From Halorubrum salinarum (lineage in GTDB: Archaea; Halobacteriota; Halobacteria; Halobacteriales; Haloferacaceae), in contig NZ_CP053943.1 of NCBI RefSeq assembly GCF_013267195.1, forward strand, positions 62,001-126,000: a stretch of 64,000 bases of DNA, written 5' to 3'. This document shows positions 16,376-26,424 of this stretch, piece by piece (position 1 is the stretch's first letter; each line of letters begins with the position of its first letter). A program made the translations under genes and the position numbers. The notes below the pieces were generated by a model. It was not told the DNA's origin. It made no database searches and worked only from the letters and a program-made list of their open reading frames with translations.

Positions 16376-17533
16376 ATGACTAGATCTTTCGGTGCCCCTG
16401 GAACCGGACTATCCCGGAGAGAATTTCTCGCTGCGACTGGGGTGACAGGCGTGTCGGCGTTGGCGGGCTGTTCATCCAAAACAATCGACGCGCCGACAGC
16501 GGCCACGGGCACCCCGAGTGAAGCACAGACGACATCGTCTGATCTTCCCTACACCAGTCCTCCGACGGTGATTAATGTCGACGAACAGGGAGGATCCGTG
16601 ACGATGGGGACGCAGCCGGCGCGACACGCGGTCCATCCACTTGATTCAATGGGCGGCCCGGTCGAGTTTCCCCGAGTCTGGGCATGGCAGGCCGACGACA
16701 ACGACCCGAGCGTTCCAGGCCCGATCCTTCGGACAACCGAAGGGAATGACATGGAAGTGACCCTCGACAATACGAATGGGCGTCGACCCCATACCATCCA
16801 CTTCCACGGGGTCACCAAAACATGGAAGAACGACGGTGTTCCGACATCGACCGGAATCCAAGTCCCGGCGGGTGAGAAACACACCTATGAAATTCCGGCG
16901 AACGTTCCGGGGACGCACCTGTACCACTGTCACTTCCAGACACACCGTCACATCGATATGGGAATGTACGGTATCTTTCGGGTCGACCCCGAAGGCTACG
17001 AGTCGGCGGACCGGGAGTACTTCATGACGATCAAAGACTGGGACTCACGGATCCCGGAAAAATGGGCCGGAGAGGCGGATTTTACCTACGATACGACCTC
17101 GCGGACTCCGGACGTCTTCACGGTTAACGGGAAGAGCGCACCCCGGACGCTCCACCCCGAACAAGGGTCACCGATCATTGTCGATCAGGGCGATCAGGTC
17201 CGTATTCACCTCGTCAACGGGGGATACATGTCACACCCGATACACATCCACAACCACCGCTTCCGGCGCGTCGAAAAGGACGGTGGGACGGTTCCGGAGG
17301 CCACCCGCCACGACATGGATGTCACGAATATTGCACCCGCTGAACGACACACAATCGAGTTCACGGCGGACGCAGACCCCGGGATCTACCTCATGCACTG
17401 CCACAAAGTCAACCACGTGATGAACGGGTCGTTCTACCCCGGTGGCATGCTTACGGGGGTTGTGTATCGCTCCGTCATGGATACGGACATCTTCAGCCAG
17501 CTCATGGAATACGCCGGCTACGAACCGAACTGA
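16376..17533 (+). CDS. Two-domain multicopper oxidase, Tat lipoprotein
   Basis: Predicted exported copper oxidase of about 385 residues. The ATG at 16376 places SRREFLAATGVTG and the lipobox LAGCS at the N-terminus, giving a Tat-exported lipoprotein; an earlier in-frame start at 16283 would bury the signal. Domain 1 has HTIHFHG (His139, 142, 144) and THLYHCHFQTHRHIDMGM (Cys185). Domain 2 has HPIHIHNHRF and YLMHCHKVNHVMNG (Cys342). Cysteine and nearby His and Met are present in both domains, so both may hold type 1 copper, unlike the oxidase at 2094. It may oxidise Cu(I) or organic substrates outside the cell. Not in an obvious operon. Confidence 0.88.
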   Translation: MTRSFGAPGTGLSRREFLAATGVTGVSALAGCSSKTIDAPTAATGTPSEAQTTSSDLPYTSPPTVINVDEQGGSVTMGTQPARHAVHPLDSMGGPVEFPRVWAWQADDNDPSVPGPILRTTEGNDMEVTLDNTNGRRPHTIHFHGVTKTWKNDGVPTSTGIQVPAGEKHTYEIPANVPGTHLYHCHFQTHRHIDMGMYGIFRVDPEGYESADREYFMTIKDWDSRIPEKWAGEADFTYDTTSRTPDVFTVNGKSAPRTLHPEQGSPIIVDQGDQVRIHLVNGGYMSHPIHIHNHRFRRVEKDGGTVPEATRHDMDVTNIAPAERHTIEFTADADPGIYLMHCHKVNHVMNGSFYPGGMLTGVVYRSVMDTDIFSQLMEYAGYEPN

Positions 17534-17687
17534 CACGATCAGACACCCTCCCCCCTCCCTCCGAGCCTTTCTAGTCGGGGCTCTACAGCACGGTTCCACT
17601 CATACACAGACTCTCAGGTGGTCACGAGGTGCGTCTCGGGGAAACGAGAGAGACAGATAGTTGTGTGTGAGTTACTAAGCTCGCGTA

Positions 17688-18890
17688 ATGACTCAGAAAG
17701 GCCGGAAAGAGAAAGCGGATGGTGACAGACCGAAATCTCGCAGAAGGTCGATCCGCCTACTCGTCCTGGTTTCTGTCGGGATCAGTCTCCTTTCGCTGGT
17801 CCCCACAGTTTCGGCCCACGGTGGCGCCGAGGCGTCGGGTTTCACACAGTCGCACGGGCTGGCGATCGCTGGTATCGGCGCCCTCGCAGTCGGTGCGCTC
17901 GTTCTCCTCAAGCGAAGGGAACGGATCTCACCGAGAGCCGCTCTGTACGGGATTGCGGTCGGCATCGGAGTTGCTGTCGCCGGTGCGATCCTCTTTGAGG
18001 GCCTGGCCCCGGATCCGACGTATCAGGCAGATTCGATGCCGTTCTCGCGGTCTTTGTATCAGCCGCTCGCGATCGGAACCGGCCTGTTAGTCGTGGTTGC
18101 GAGTTTTATCACCGGACTCGTTCGATGGACGACACGTCCTCGGTACATGGCTCTCGGAATACTGTTCGGCGGCTGGATACTGTATCCGTATCTGCTGCCC
18201 GGGTTCAGCGGCTACACCAATCCGATAGGATACGGGATCGTCCTCGCGACACCGCTGCTCGTCGGATACATTCTCTGGAAAGACGTTGGCGCGGCGCTGT
18301 CGACGATCCTTCGGGATTCGGTGGCGCGTCGGTTCGGATTCAGCGTCGGAGTCATGGTGAGCCTCTTCTTCATGGCGACGGCAGGATACCTGTCGTTCTT
18401 CAGTGAAGAGGGGGCTCCGCAAGAGACGACCATAGCTGTCCTGAACGTGCTGTATCAGATCGTGCGATGGCCCACCCTTGAGGTACTGCTTCCTGACGTC
18501 CCGTTTTTCATCGCGATCTCGCCTGGAGTGGTCATCGTACTGGGACTACTCGGCGTTCTCGTGGGATTGAACGCAGCCGCCGTCGCTCACTCGTGGCGTC
18601 TCGATCGGCAGGCGGGCGCCACACAGAGCACGGCCGGGACGGCGACGGTCGTCGGTGCGTGTACGTGTGGGTGTTGTGGGCCACTCGTCTCCCAAGTCGC
18701 CGTCATCGCGGCCGGCCCGACGATCGCGGCGCCGATATACTGGATCTTCGTCGATTCGGCGTCGCCACTGAGTTCAATATTCTTGTTAGGTAGCATCGCA
18801 CTGTTCACCGGCACGCTCGTGTATTCGATTGACTCCCCAGCACCTATCCGAAAAGATACGTCTGAGATCAGTACGGGAGTCACAGAATAG
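17688..18890 (+). CDS. Polytopic membrane protein with a Cys cluster
   Basis: A 400-residue protein with a basic cytosolic N-terminus, a first hydrophobic segment ending VSAHGG (signal peptide or anchor), and about nine further membrane helices. A conserved-looking CTCGCCGPL cluster (Cys325, 327, 329, 330) lies in the loop after TM7-8 and could bind metal. No family with known function is recognised. It sits 155 bases after the multicopper oxidase on the same strand and may be functionally tied to copper. The protein at 50444 also carries a membrane-embedded Cys motif (CPAC) in a similar setting, but wider similarity is not evident. Confidence 0.7.
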   Translation: MTQKGRKEKADGDRPKSRRRSIRLLVLVSVGISLLSLVPTVSAHGGAEASGFTQSHGLAIAGIGALAVGALVLLKRRERISPRAALYGIAVGIGVAVAGAILFEGLAPDPTYQADSMPFSRSLYQPLAIGTGLLVVVASFITGLVRWTTRPRYMALGILFGGWILYPYLLPGFSGYTNPIGYGIVLATPLLVGYILWKDVGAALSTILRDSVARRFGFSVGVMVSLFFMATAGYLSFFSEEGAPQETTIAVLNVLYQIVRWPTLEVLLPDVPFFIAISPGVVIVLGLLGVLVGLNAAAVAHSWRLDRQAGATQSTAGTATVVGACTCGCCGPLVSQVAVIAAGPTIAAPIYWIFVDSASPLSSIFLLGSIALFTGTLVYSIDSPAPIRKDTSEISTGVTE

Positions 18891-19036
18891 GCGTCTCGGC
18901 CACATCGATCCTCCGTTGCTGATCGTTCATCAAGTTTTGTTGAAACGAAGTGCGGACCACCGGACGTAGTAACCCGAATGAAGACGCTTCAGACGGACGG
19001 ACACTGTGAGTTTGGGGGCAGTACCGGACAGGACCG

Positions 19037-19222
19037 CTACGGACTAACGCGGAATTCGCCGTGTTTCATCCCGAAAAAGTACGCGACCACCGAGAACGCG
19101 ATCATCGAGGGAAGAACCATCATAAATACGGTCGAAGGTGCCATCACTGCGGTTAGCGCGACCGTTGCGACAGCGACGATCACGGCGAGCGGAACCACCG
19201 AACGTGTAAAGTCGAACTCCAT
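19037..19222 (-). CDS. Small two-helix membrane protein, DUF7333-like
   Basis: Using the internal ATG at 19222 the product is about 61 residues, starts MEFDFTRSVVPLAVIV and has two membrane helices, ending GMKHGEFRVSP. The upstream extension to 19330 contains Leu/Ser-rich sequence unlike haloarchaeal N-termini, so the shorter start is preferred. The pattern resembles small haloarchaeal proteins of the DUF7333 type. Function unknown. It lies downstream of the SPW-type ATPase on the same strand, 170 bases after its stop. Confidence 0.6.
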   Translation of the reverse strand: MEFDFTRSVVPLAVIVAVATVALTAVMAPSTVFMMVLPSMIAFSVVAYFFGMKHGEFRVSP

Positions 19223-19391
19223 AGTTGTAGTAGTATCTAGACAAGCATAGTCCTTAAGAAACAGAAGGAATGAGGAGCCGGATGGTGACCCCAACAGTCG
19301 GATCAACGATGCGCGAACCTTGATATCCACCCTTCATACCACGTCGGTGAGACAGCTCGGATCCGTGCTCGTTTGGAGGCCGTACCCCTCA

Positions 19392-21890
19392 TCAAATTAG
19401 CTTCCGTTGAGTGTTTACCGCGATCAACCCACCGCCGGCAATGACCGCGGCCGCTGCCGTCAGCGGATTGAAGAACCCGACAGCCAACGCCGCGAGGGCG
19501 ATACCATTGTAGGAGAACGCGAGGAGGTTGTTCTGTTTCACGCGGCGGCGAGCCGCTCCCGCGAGGTCGAAGGCGGTTTCGACAGAGCGGATGTCGTTGT
19601 CGACGATGGCAATGTCGGCAGCGTCGGCGGCTAGTGCTGTACCGCCGCCCAGAGAGATACCGAGGTCGGCAGCGGCGAGGGCCGGGGCGTCGTTGGTACC
19701 GTCACCGACCATCGCGACCTCCCCATCAGATTTGAGCCGCCGGATCGTTGCCGTCTTCCCCTCCGGCGGAACCGTCGCAAAGACGTGCGTCACGGCGTCG
19801 TGTCGCTTGAAGAAGTCCGTTGCCTCCTCGTCGTCGCCGGTCAGGACGACGATCTCCGTGCCCCGTTCCCCAAGCCGAGAGACGGTGTCATCCCAGCCGT
19901 CTCGCGGCTCGTCCCCGACGACAATCAGCCCCTCTGCTGTCCCGTCACGACCGACGACCACCGGAAGCTGTCCGAATTCCTGGGCGTCGGCGATCCGAGA
20001 TCGGATGTCGTCGTCGACGGTCCACCCCTGTTCTGCGAACAGATCAAGGTTTCCGACGAGGTACGATGTGTTGCCGATCACGCCTTCGATACCGGACCGA
20101 TGGTTCGTGAACTCGCGTATCTGACCGACGCCTTCCGTTCCGGCCGCGTCATCTCCGGAGTCCGGCTGATCCGCTGTGCCGTCGCTACCGTCTTTCCCAG
20201 CGAATGCCGTCGTGATAGCGTTCGCGGCGGGATGTGACGCCCGTTGTTCGAGTGCGGCGACGGCGTCGAGCAACTCGGGAGGCGCGTCCGCTTTGATCAC
20301 TTCCATCTCTCCGGTTGTGAGTGTCCCCGTCTTATCGAAGACGACGATATCGACGTCGCGGAGCCGTTCAAAAACTGTTTCGTCGAAGATGATGATCCCG
20401 CGGCGGAGCGCACTGGAGAGGCTCTTCGCGACCGACAGGGGCGTCGCAAGGCCGAGAGCCCACGGTGAGCCGGCAAGGATGATCAACAGCGCGAGGAGGA
20501 GGGCATCTGGCAGGCCCATCCCGAATGCGAGTACACCGACGCCGCCAACCGCGACAGCGGCTCCGACGACGAGGAAGACGGCGTACGACGCGAGTTGGTC
20601 AGCATGGCGTTGGACGCCGTGAGTCGCGCTCTGTAGGTCCCAGACGGCAGTCGTTATCCGGTCGATACTACTCGTTAGGTCCGGGGCGACACGGACCAAC
20701 GCTGCCCCGTCCGTCACGATCGACCCCCCGATCACGTCGTCGCCGGCGCGTTTGAGCACCGGAAGTGACTCCCCTGTCACGATCGCTTCGTCGACGGTAC
20801 AACTGTCTTCAACCAGTTCACCGTCTATTGGAACACGTTCGCCCTGTCGGACGAGCACGACATCCCCTGTACTGAGATCCTCCACGCGAACTTCCTGAGT
20901 CTCCCCGTCCGAGTCGTACGTTCGTGTACTCTCGACCTGTGAAATGGTGAGTTCGGTGAGACGATCAAGTGCCCGCTGTTTGATCGACGATTCGTAGAAT
21001 ACCATCGCGGTAACCGCAGCCGTGACGATGATCGCGAGATCATAGAAAATGTCGTTTTGCCCGAGAATAACGGCAGCCGTACTGTACGCGTACGCGCTAA
21101 CGGCGGTGAGCGCAACCAACAGGTCGGTGTTCGGGCGTCGCATTTTGAGACTGATATACGCGCCACGCAACACTGGCAGACCGGTGAAGACGAGAATGAT
21201 ACCAGTCATCACGAAATACAGTCGGAGGAACACGAATGCCCCTTGACTGTTTAGCCGAAATGTGCCCTCAAATATTTCGAGCACTTGCCAGTCGAAAATC
21301 GACGCGAGCTGCGCTGGATAGAGGATCGCAACGTATGGAACCAACAGAAACGCACCGAAGAGGAACCCAACGGAGTATCGCATACCCAAGAGCTGGTCGT
21401 CTCGGCGCTTTCGAATCCCACCCATCTCCCGCGATCGACGTGTCGTGCCACCGGCCTCACCCACGTCTGATGAGGCATCTTCACGGAGATACGCGGTGTA
21501 ACCCAGCGAGCTCAGTGCCTCGCGCAACGATTCCTTCGAAACAATGGCTGGGTCGTGTTCAACTCGGATCGTCTCCGTGACGTAACTCGCCTCGGCACTA
21601 GCCACTCCCTCTTGTTTATCGGCAAGAGATTCAAGATACGCCTCACACGTCGCAGAATACATTCCGTCGATCCGGAGGAACGTTTGAGAACGATGTTGAT
21701 TGGGAGGACCCGTGTCGTCTCCCTCTTCGATCTTGCTCTCAGATGAGGTTTGCGTGGCATCGGGAGAATCGGAAGCTCCGAGCGTCGTATACACATCGTG
21801 GCAACCACTCGAACAGAACGATTGTTCACCGACAGTCTCAAATGTGGAAGAGTGAACCTCGCGACCACACAAGTAGCAGTTATCAGTCAT
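19392..21890 (-). CDS. P1B-type ATPase with non-canonical SPW motif in place of CPC
   Basis: Heavy-metal ATPase-like protein of 832 residues. The N-terminus has a TRASH/YHS-like cluster (CYLCGREV ... FCSSGC), then an HMA-like domain whose MxCxxC has become MYSATC (only Cys82 kept). The catalytic parts look intact: TGES, Asp519 in DKTGTLTTGE, ASHPAANA, and GDGTNDAPAL. The key TM6 metal-binding motif, CPC in most relatives, reads SPW (Ser475-Pro-Trp477, followed by ALGLATPLS). The last helix lacks the M-x-x-S-S motif of copper pumps. The ATPase machinery is thus conserved while the metal path is changed. It could carry a different ion, or pair with copper oxidase maturation as CcoI-like pumps do. 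Starts at 21890. Confidence 0.85.
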   Translation of the reverse strand: MTDNCYLCGREVHSSTFETVGEQSFCSSGCHDVYTTLGASDSPDATQTSSESKIEEGDDTGPPNQHRSQTFLRIDGMYSATCEAYLESLADKQEGVASAEASYVTETIRVEHDPAIVSKESLREALSSLGYTAYLREDASSDVGEAGGTTRRSREMGGIRKRRDDQLLGMRYSVGFLFGAFLLVPYVAILYPAQLASIFDWQVLEIFEGTFRLNSQGAFVFLRLYFVMTGIILVFTGLPVLRGAYISLKMRRPNTDLLVALTAVSAYAYSTAAVILGQNDIFYDLAIIVTAAVTAMVFYESSIKQRALDRLTELTISQVESTRTYDSDGETQEVRVEDLSTGDVVLVRQGERVPIDGELVEDSCTVDEAIVTGESLPVLKRAGDDVIGGSIVTDGAALVRVAPDLTSSIDRITTAVWDLQSATHGVQRHADQLASYAVFLVVGAAVAVGGVGVLAFGMGLPDALLLALLIILAGSPWALGLATPLSVAKSLSSALRRGIIIFDETVFERLRDVDIVVFDKTGTLTTGEMEVIKADAPPELLDAVAALEQRASHPAANAITTAFAGKDGSDGTADQPDSGDDAAGTEGVGQIREFTNHRSGIEGVIGNTSYLVGNLDLFAEQGWTVDDDIRSRIADAQEFGQLPVVVGRDGTAEGLIVVGDEPRDGWDDTVSRLGERGTEIVVLTGDDEEATDFFKRHDAVTHVFATVPPEGKTATIRRLKSDGEVAMVGDGTNDAPALAAADLGISLGGGTALAADAADIAIVDNDIRSVETAFDLAGAARRRVKQNNLLAFSYNGIALAALAVGFFNPLTAAAAVIAGGGLIAVNTQRKLI

Positions 21891-22787
21891 AGTTCAACAG
21901 AGGGGTGCTTGGTCTGCTTGAAACTATACCGGCCTGAATAGACATCATAAAACATATTATTCCATATAGATTGATCAGGCGCTAGGACGTTGATCGCTCA
22001 GTATACAATAATCGGGTCATGTTTATGTGGTTGTTGCTACCTTCCGTATGGTGAGATTCACAGTAGTGTATCTGTGTCGATCCATATTGGTTCTACACGT
22101 ACACAGTACCCTCAAGAGCAGCCCTTTGTAGGCAGCATATAGGAGCAAAGCACGTTCTACACGTACACAGTACCCTCAAGAGTACACGATAACCATCCTC
22201 GCTCACTGATCTCTATGTGTAATTGTACCATGATACCCAACAGGGCAGTTCCAAATGAGGGCTGATCACCGCGCCAGCGGGATGGGTAGTTCCTCGAGAA
22301 CGTGACAACAGCGGTCCCAAGTGTAGTTAGAGAGTTTCTCGACAGAATTACGCTGTTGAAACACATGGATTCCTCGCACGAGAAATAAAGCACACTCCCG
22401 ACAGCAAATCCCACGCTGCGATTGATCGCGTAGAAGTCGTTGACTAGAATTTCCATTAGTGCCATCAGCCGCAGATTTTCAAGTGTAATACTACCATTTG
22501 CCGAATTTTCACCGATTATGAGACTCAAATTACGATCGATAGTGGATTCAGGTTCGGAAGAAAGCGCCGGATGAAATTGCTAGCTCCGCCTTCAGGGCAG
22601 TCTTCATCAAGTTACGCCTCCAAAGGCAGGTTGAATGACTACCACGAGCAAGATATTTTAATAGTAACATTGTTGGTAATCCCACGTGGCAGGTGTTCCG
22701 AAAACTCGGTACAACTATTCTACTCAGGTGATACAAAATAATAAGTGGACCCTCGTGAAGTAGAGGGGCGAGACTACGGAAGCAAAT
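21891..22787. other. 897-base gap, with a 29-bp direct repeat
   Basis: No convincing gene is visible. A 123-codon frame on the minus strand (22157-22528) has unusual composition and ends inside a repeat, so it is left uncalled. A 29-base sequence beginning GTTCTACACGTACACAG occurs twice, at 22090-22118 and 22154-22182. The 3' end of the gap is AT-rich and must hold the promoter of the cytochrome oxidase genes. Confidence 0.45.
22090..22182 (+). repeat. Pair of exact 29-bp direct repeats
   Basis: The copies at 22090-22118 and 22154-22182 are identical over 29 bases, with 35 bases between them. The spacing is too long and the number too small for a CRISPR array. They could come from a local duplication or be remnants of a mobile element end. 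Confidence 0.75.
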
Positions 22788-23579
22788 ATGATTGACACAG
22801 TTATCTTACAACGAGGGAGCGACTGGCGCGCGCAAGCGGAGGTTTTCGACGAGATCTTCTTCGTCTTCCTCGCGCTCGGTACCCTCGTCGGCACCATCGT
22901 CGTGGCGTACACGCTGTGGAACGTGTACAAGTACCGCGACGACGGGGGCGAACCGAAAGAAGACTTCGACGCGCCGACGGTCGGCGAGCTCCCGACGGGA
23001 CAGGGTGGTCCGAAAGCGAAGAAGCTCTTCCTCTCATTTGGACTGAGCGCGATCGTCGTTATCAGTCTCGTTGTGTACGCGTACGGGATCCTCCTCTACG
23101 TCGAGGAGGGGCCAGACACAGCAGACGAGAGCGACATCGAGATCCTCGTCGAGGGGTACCAGTTCGGCTGGGAGTACGAGTACCCGAACGGCCACACCAC
23201 GACGGGCGAGATGGTCGTGCCGGCCGATAACCGAGTCAACCTCGACGTGACCTCACGCGACGTGTGGCACAACTTCGGCTCGTCAGAGTTGCGGATAAAA
23301 TCCGACGCTATCCCCGGAGAGACCAGCGAGGTCTGGTTCTCCGTGAGTTCCGAAGAAGTCGAGGCACAGGGCGGCGAGGCAACGTACCGAGTCGAATGCT
23401 TCGAGCTCTGTGGGGCCGGTCACTCTGCGATGACTGGTCAAATCACGGTGCTCCCGCAAGACGAGTGGGAAGAATGGTATACAGGTACCCAAAGTGAAAA
23501 CACCTCCAATATCGATAGGACTTCCGCCGGAAATACTCCCAGCGTTGACAACGCGATCATTCGAGGTGCCCCTACATGA
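22788..23579 (+). CDS. coxB: Cytochrome c oxidase subunit II
   Basis: Membrane-anchored electron-entry subunit of a heme-copper oxidase, 263 residues. Two N-terminal membrane helices (about 22-45 and 83-105) are followed by the extracytoplasmic CuA cupredoxin domain. The CuA ligands are visible: VWHNFG (His161) and [12 protein letters not shown] (Cys204, Cys208, His212, Met215). A conserved aromatic patch [10 protein letters not shown] precedes them. The stop codon overlaps the start of the next gene (ATGA at 23576-23579), so the two are translationally linked. In haloarchaea the electron donor may be halocyanin, and several halocyanin genes occur in this window. Confidence 0.95.
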   Translation: MIDTVILQRGSDWRAQAEVFDEIFFVFLALGTLVGTIVVAYTLWNVYKYRDDGGEPKEDFDAPTVGELPTGQGGPKAKKLFLSFGLSAIVVISLVVYAYGILLYVEEGPDTADESDIEILVEGYQFGWEYEYPNGHTTTGEMVVPADNRVNLDVTSRDVWHNFGSSELRIKSDAIPGETSEVWFSVSSEEVEAQGGEATYRVECFELCGAGHSAMTGQITVLPQDEWEEWYTGTQSENTSNIDRTSAGNTPSVDNAIIRGAPT

Positions 23580-26074
23580 GCGAACTCCCGCCCACGACTT
23601 CGGTCAAACGATGGCTCGTCACGACTAACCACAAGGACATCGGGATCCTCTACACGATCACTGCCCTGTTCTTCCTACTATTCGGCGGTGTCCTTGCTTT
23701 ACTGATCCGTGTCCAGCTCTGGGAACCAACGAATCAGATCCTGTCCGGGCTGGCGTACAACGAGGCCGTCACTGCCCACGGACTGATAATGGTGTTCTGG
23801 TTCCTCTCCCCGTTTGCCTTCGGCTTTGCAAACTACTTCGTGCCGCTCCAGATCGGTGCCGACGACCTTGCGTTCCCACGGCTTAACGCACTCTCCTACT
23901 GGATGTACCTGTTCTCAGGCGTATTATTATCAATCAGCTTCTTCCAAGGCGGCACGCTGAGCGCTGGCTGGACGATATACGCTCCGCTCAACATACCCGC
24001 GTACACACCGAGTATCGGCTCGACGGGTGCGATACTAGCACTCGCGATGTTCACCATCGGAGTCACCGCCTCGTCGATAAATTTCCTCGTGTCTATTCAT
24101 CACTCGCGTGCCGAAGGGATGGGAATCATGGACATGCCGATGTTCACATGGTCCATCCTCGCGACCGTGTGGATGATGCTGTTCGCATTCGCCGCATTAC
24201 TCGCTGCGGGACTAATTCTTGCATCCGACCGTGTACTAGGCTCGGTGTACTTTTCCGCAACAGAGGGCGGCTCCCTTCTGTGGGGCCACCTATTCTGGTT
24301 CTTCGGCCATCCGGAGGTGTACATCGTCTTCTTCCCGGCGCTCGGTGCAATGTTGGAGCTTTTCCAGACATTCTCTGGGCGTCGCCTCGTCGGGCGAAAG
24401 TGGGTGATAATCGCCATCTGTCTTGTCTCCGTCCAATCGTTCCTTGTGTGGATGCACCATATGTTCCTGACGACGATCAATTTGGAGATCAAGACGCTAA
24501 TGATGGCAACCACCATCGGTATTTCCTTACCCTTTGACCTGATCGTGTTCTCGCTGATCTACACGCTCATCAAGGGACGAATCCAGTTCACGACACCGTT
24601 CCTCTTCGCGTTCGGGGCGCTGCTATTGTTCATCCTCGGCGGCATCACCGGGGTGTTCCTCGGCGCTATCGTCCTCGACTACGAGTTCCGTGGCACCTAC
24701 TGGGTGGTCGCGCACTTCCACTACGTGATGTTCGGGGGGGCGACAGCGCTGATCGGCGCTGCGTACTACTGGTTCCCGAAAATAACTGGGAAGATGTACG
24801 ATGAACTCCTCGGGAAGATCCATTTCATACTGTTCTTCATCGGGTTCAACGCCGTCTATTTCTCGATGTTCCTCGGGTGGGAGACCCCCCGGCGTGTCTT
24901 CGAATACAACCCCGAACTCCAAATTTACCACCAATTCGGGACTATCGGCGCGTTCGTACTCGGATTCTCCTTCTTCATCATGTTCTATAACTTCGCGAAG
25001 TCGTATGTCTCCGGCGAGCCTGCCGGCGACAACCCATGGGACTACTCGCGAACTGCTGAGTGGGCCATCTCTTCACCCCCGCCGCTCGAGAACTGGCCAA
25101 ACCGGCCGTCCTACGCGTCCGGTAAGCTTGAATTCGTGAAAGATTATGTGCCAGACGGAGGTCCGGCTGTCAAGACCGACGCCAATGGGAACGGAACGAC
25201 TGACGGTGGTGACACCCACTCCGAACACATCAAAAAATATCCGTACTGGGACAAGCACCCAAGCCACGCAAGTATCTGGCCGCTGGCCCTATCGCTGGCA
25301 GTCGGTGTATTGTTCCTCGGACTCACCGGGTTCCGCGATAACGTTGTCTTCGAGCTGGGCGAGTCGCTCACATCGACTGGCGTGACAATCTCGAATCCAG
25401 TATACCCGATACTCATAGTTATCGGTCTGGTCGGACTCATTTGGACCGGGGTGAAGTGGGGCCTTGAGGACTTCTATGCCCCACCGACAGAGTTCGCCGA
25501 GCGGTGGCCGTTCGACGGCATCGAAAAAGTCAAGCTGGGGATGTGGTTCTTCATCGCGTCAGACGTGATCGTCTTTGGCGCGTTCCTCTCTGCAGCCATC
25601 TTCGTCCGGTACAACGCCGGCTGGATGACATGGGAGCCACTGGCCGAACCACTACCGGGGCTGATCAACACGTTCGTACTCCTCACCTCGTCATTTACCG
25701 TGATCTTGGCGCTGGTCGCCGCTCGTCGAAAGAATCGGCAGGGCCTGCTCGCGTCACTCGGTACAACGATAGTGCTTGGATTCACATTCTTGGGTATCAA
25801 GCTCTGGGAGTGGAACAAAGAGATCTTCGAACGAGGCGTGACAATTTCGGCGAATGCCCATGGTGACCCTATTCAAGCATCGATCTACTACGTCACGACC
25901 GGCCTCCACGGGATCCACGTAGTTATTGGCCTTGTGATCGCCATCTTCCTGTTCATCAGGGCCTACCAAGGCCACTACCTCGACGACGAGCGGCCAATCG
26001 AGTACTTTGGCCTCTACTGGCACTTCGTCGACATCGTCTGGGTGTTCATCTTCCCGCTGTTCTACCTCTTCTGA
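23576..26074 (+). CDS. coxAC: Cytochrome c oxidase subunits I and III, fused
   Basis: Terminal oxidase catalytic subunit fused to subunit III, 832 residues. The subunit I part (about 1-490) has the low-spin heme His in AVTAHGLIM, the copper-B site with cross-linked Tyr in GHPEVYI, the two His in WMHHMF, and [10 protein letters not shown] for heme ligands. GADDLAFPR keeps the D-channel Asp, pointing to a type A oxidase. After a linker of about 80 residues and two further helices, the subunit III part starts near residue 640 ([19 protein letters not shown]) and ends with [19 protein letters not shown]. Fusion of CoxA and CoxC is common in archaea. No assembly gene is adjacent. Confidence 0.95.
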   Translation: MSELPPTTSVKRWLVTTNHKDIGILYTITALFFLLFGGVLALLIRVQLWEPTNQILSGLAYNEAVTAHGLIMVFWFLSPFAFGFANYFVPLQIGADDLAFPRLNALSYWMYLFSGVLLSISFFQGGTLSAGWTIYAPLNIPAYTPSIGSTGAILALAMFTIGVTASSINFLVSIHHSRAEGMGIMDMPMFTWSILATVWMMLFAFAALLAAGLILASDRVLGSVYFSATEGGSLLWGHLFWFFGHPEVYIVFFPALGAMLELFQTFSGRRLVGRKWVIIAICLVSVQSFLVWMHHMFLTTINLEIKTLMMATTIGISLPFDLIVFSLIYTLIKGRIQFTTPFLFAFGALLLFILGGITGVFLGAIVLDYEFRGTYWVVAHFHYVMFGGATALIGAAYYWFPKITGKMYDELLGKIHFILFFIGFNAVYFSMFLGWETPRRVFEYNPELQIYHQFGTIGAFVLGFSFFIMFYNFAKSYVSGEPAGDNPWDYSRTAEWAISSPPPLENWPNRPSYASGKLEFVKDYVPDGGPAVKTDANGNGTTDGGDTHSEHIKKYPYWDKHPSHASIWPLALSLAVGVLFLGLTGFRDNVVFELGESLTSTGVTISNPVYPILIVIGLVGLIWTGVKWGLEDFYAPPTEFAERWPFDGIEKVKLGMWFFIASDVIVFGAFLSAAIFVRYNAGWMTWEPLAEPLPGLINTFVLLTSSFTVILALVAARRKNRQGLLASLGTTIVLGFTFLGIKLWEWNKEIFERGVTISANAHGDPIQASIYYVTTGLHGIHVVIGLVIAIFLFIRAYQGHYLDDERPIEYFGLYWHFVDIVWVFIFPLFYLF

Positions 26075-26165
26075 ATACATCGGAATAATTATAAAATTCC
26101 GAATATATTGAATTTTATATTATCAACAGTGTAGATATCTACGACCCATAAATCTCCGCCCACTC

Positions 26166-26275
26166 ATAGTGATTACTGCGACTATTTTCACGGGTGGTGT
26201 CGAAAGACGGCGGTTCAGAGGCTCCAATCACCGATCCAGATCATCACGGCGGTAAAGAATCGCAGTAATCACTAT
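26166..26275. mobile_element. MITE-like element, 110 bp with perfect 16-bp inverted ends
   Basis: ATAGTGATTACTGCGA at 26166-26181 is the exact reverse complement of TCGCAGTAATCACTAT at 26260-26275. The 78 bases between contain no open frame of note. Length, terminal repeats and lack of coding capacity fit a miniature inverted-repeat element. No clear target-site duplication is visible in the flanks, so the exact ends are uncertain. A long stem-loop transcript is the main alternative. The rest of the gap 26075-26424 holds nothing I recognise. Confidence 0.65.
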
Positions 26276-26424
26276 CAGTCACGTGTCCTGGGGAGCACCA
26301 ATTCCGACCGTCGCTGGGGAAGTGATGTCGAATTTGATTCTCCGACATTCCCTCCCGAATGCGAATCATCGAACTGGCAGCGTGATGCTACAGTTCTGTA
26401 TTGAGAGTGTGGACGGATTTTGCG

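Noticed and set aside
22090-22182. Possible CRISPR array
   Set aside because: Only two copies with a single spacer-length gap and no cas genes nearby.
22157-22528. A 123-codon minus-strand frame in the gap before coxB
   Set aside because: Composition is unlike haloarchaeal proteins, its 3' end lies in a direct repeat and no domain is visible.
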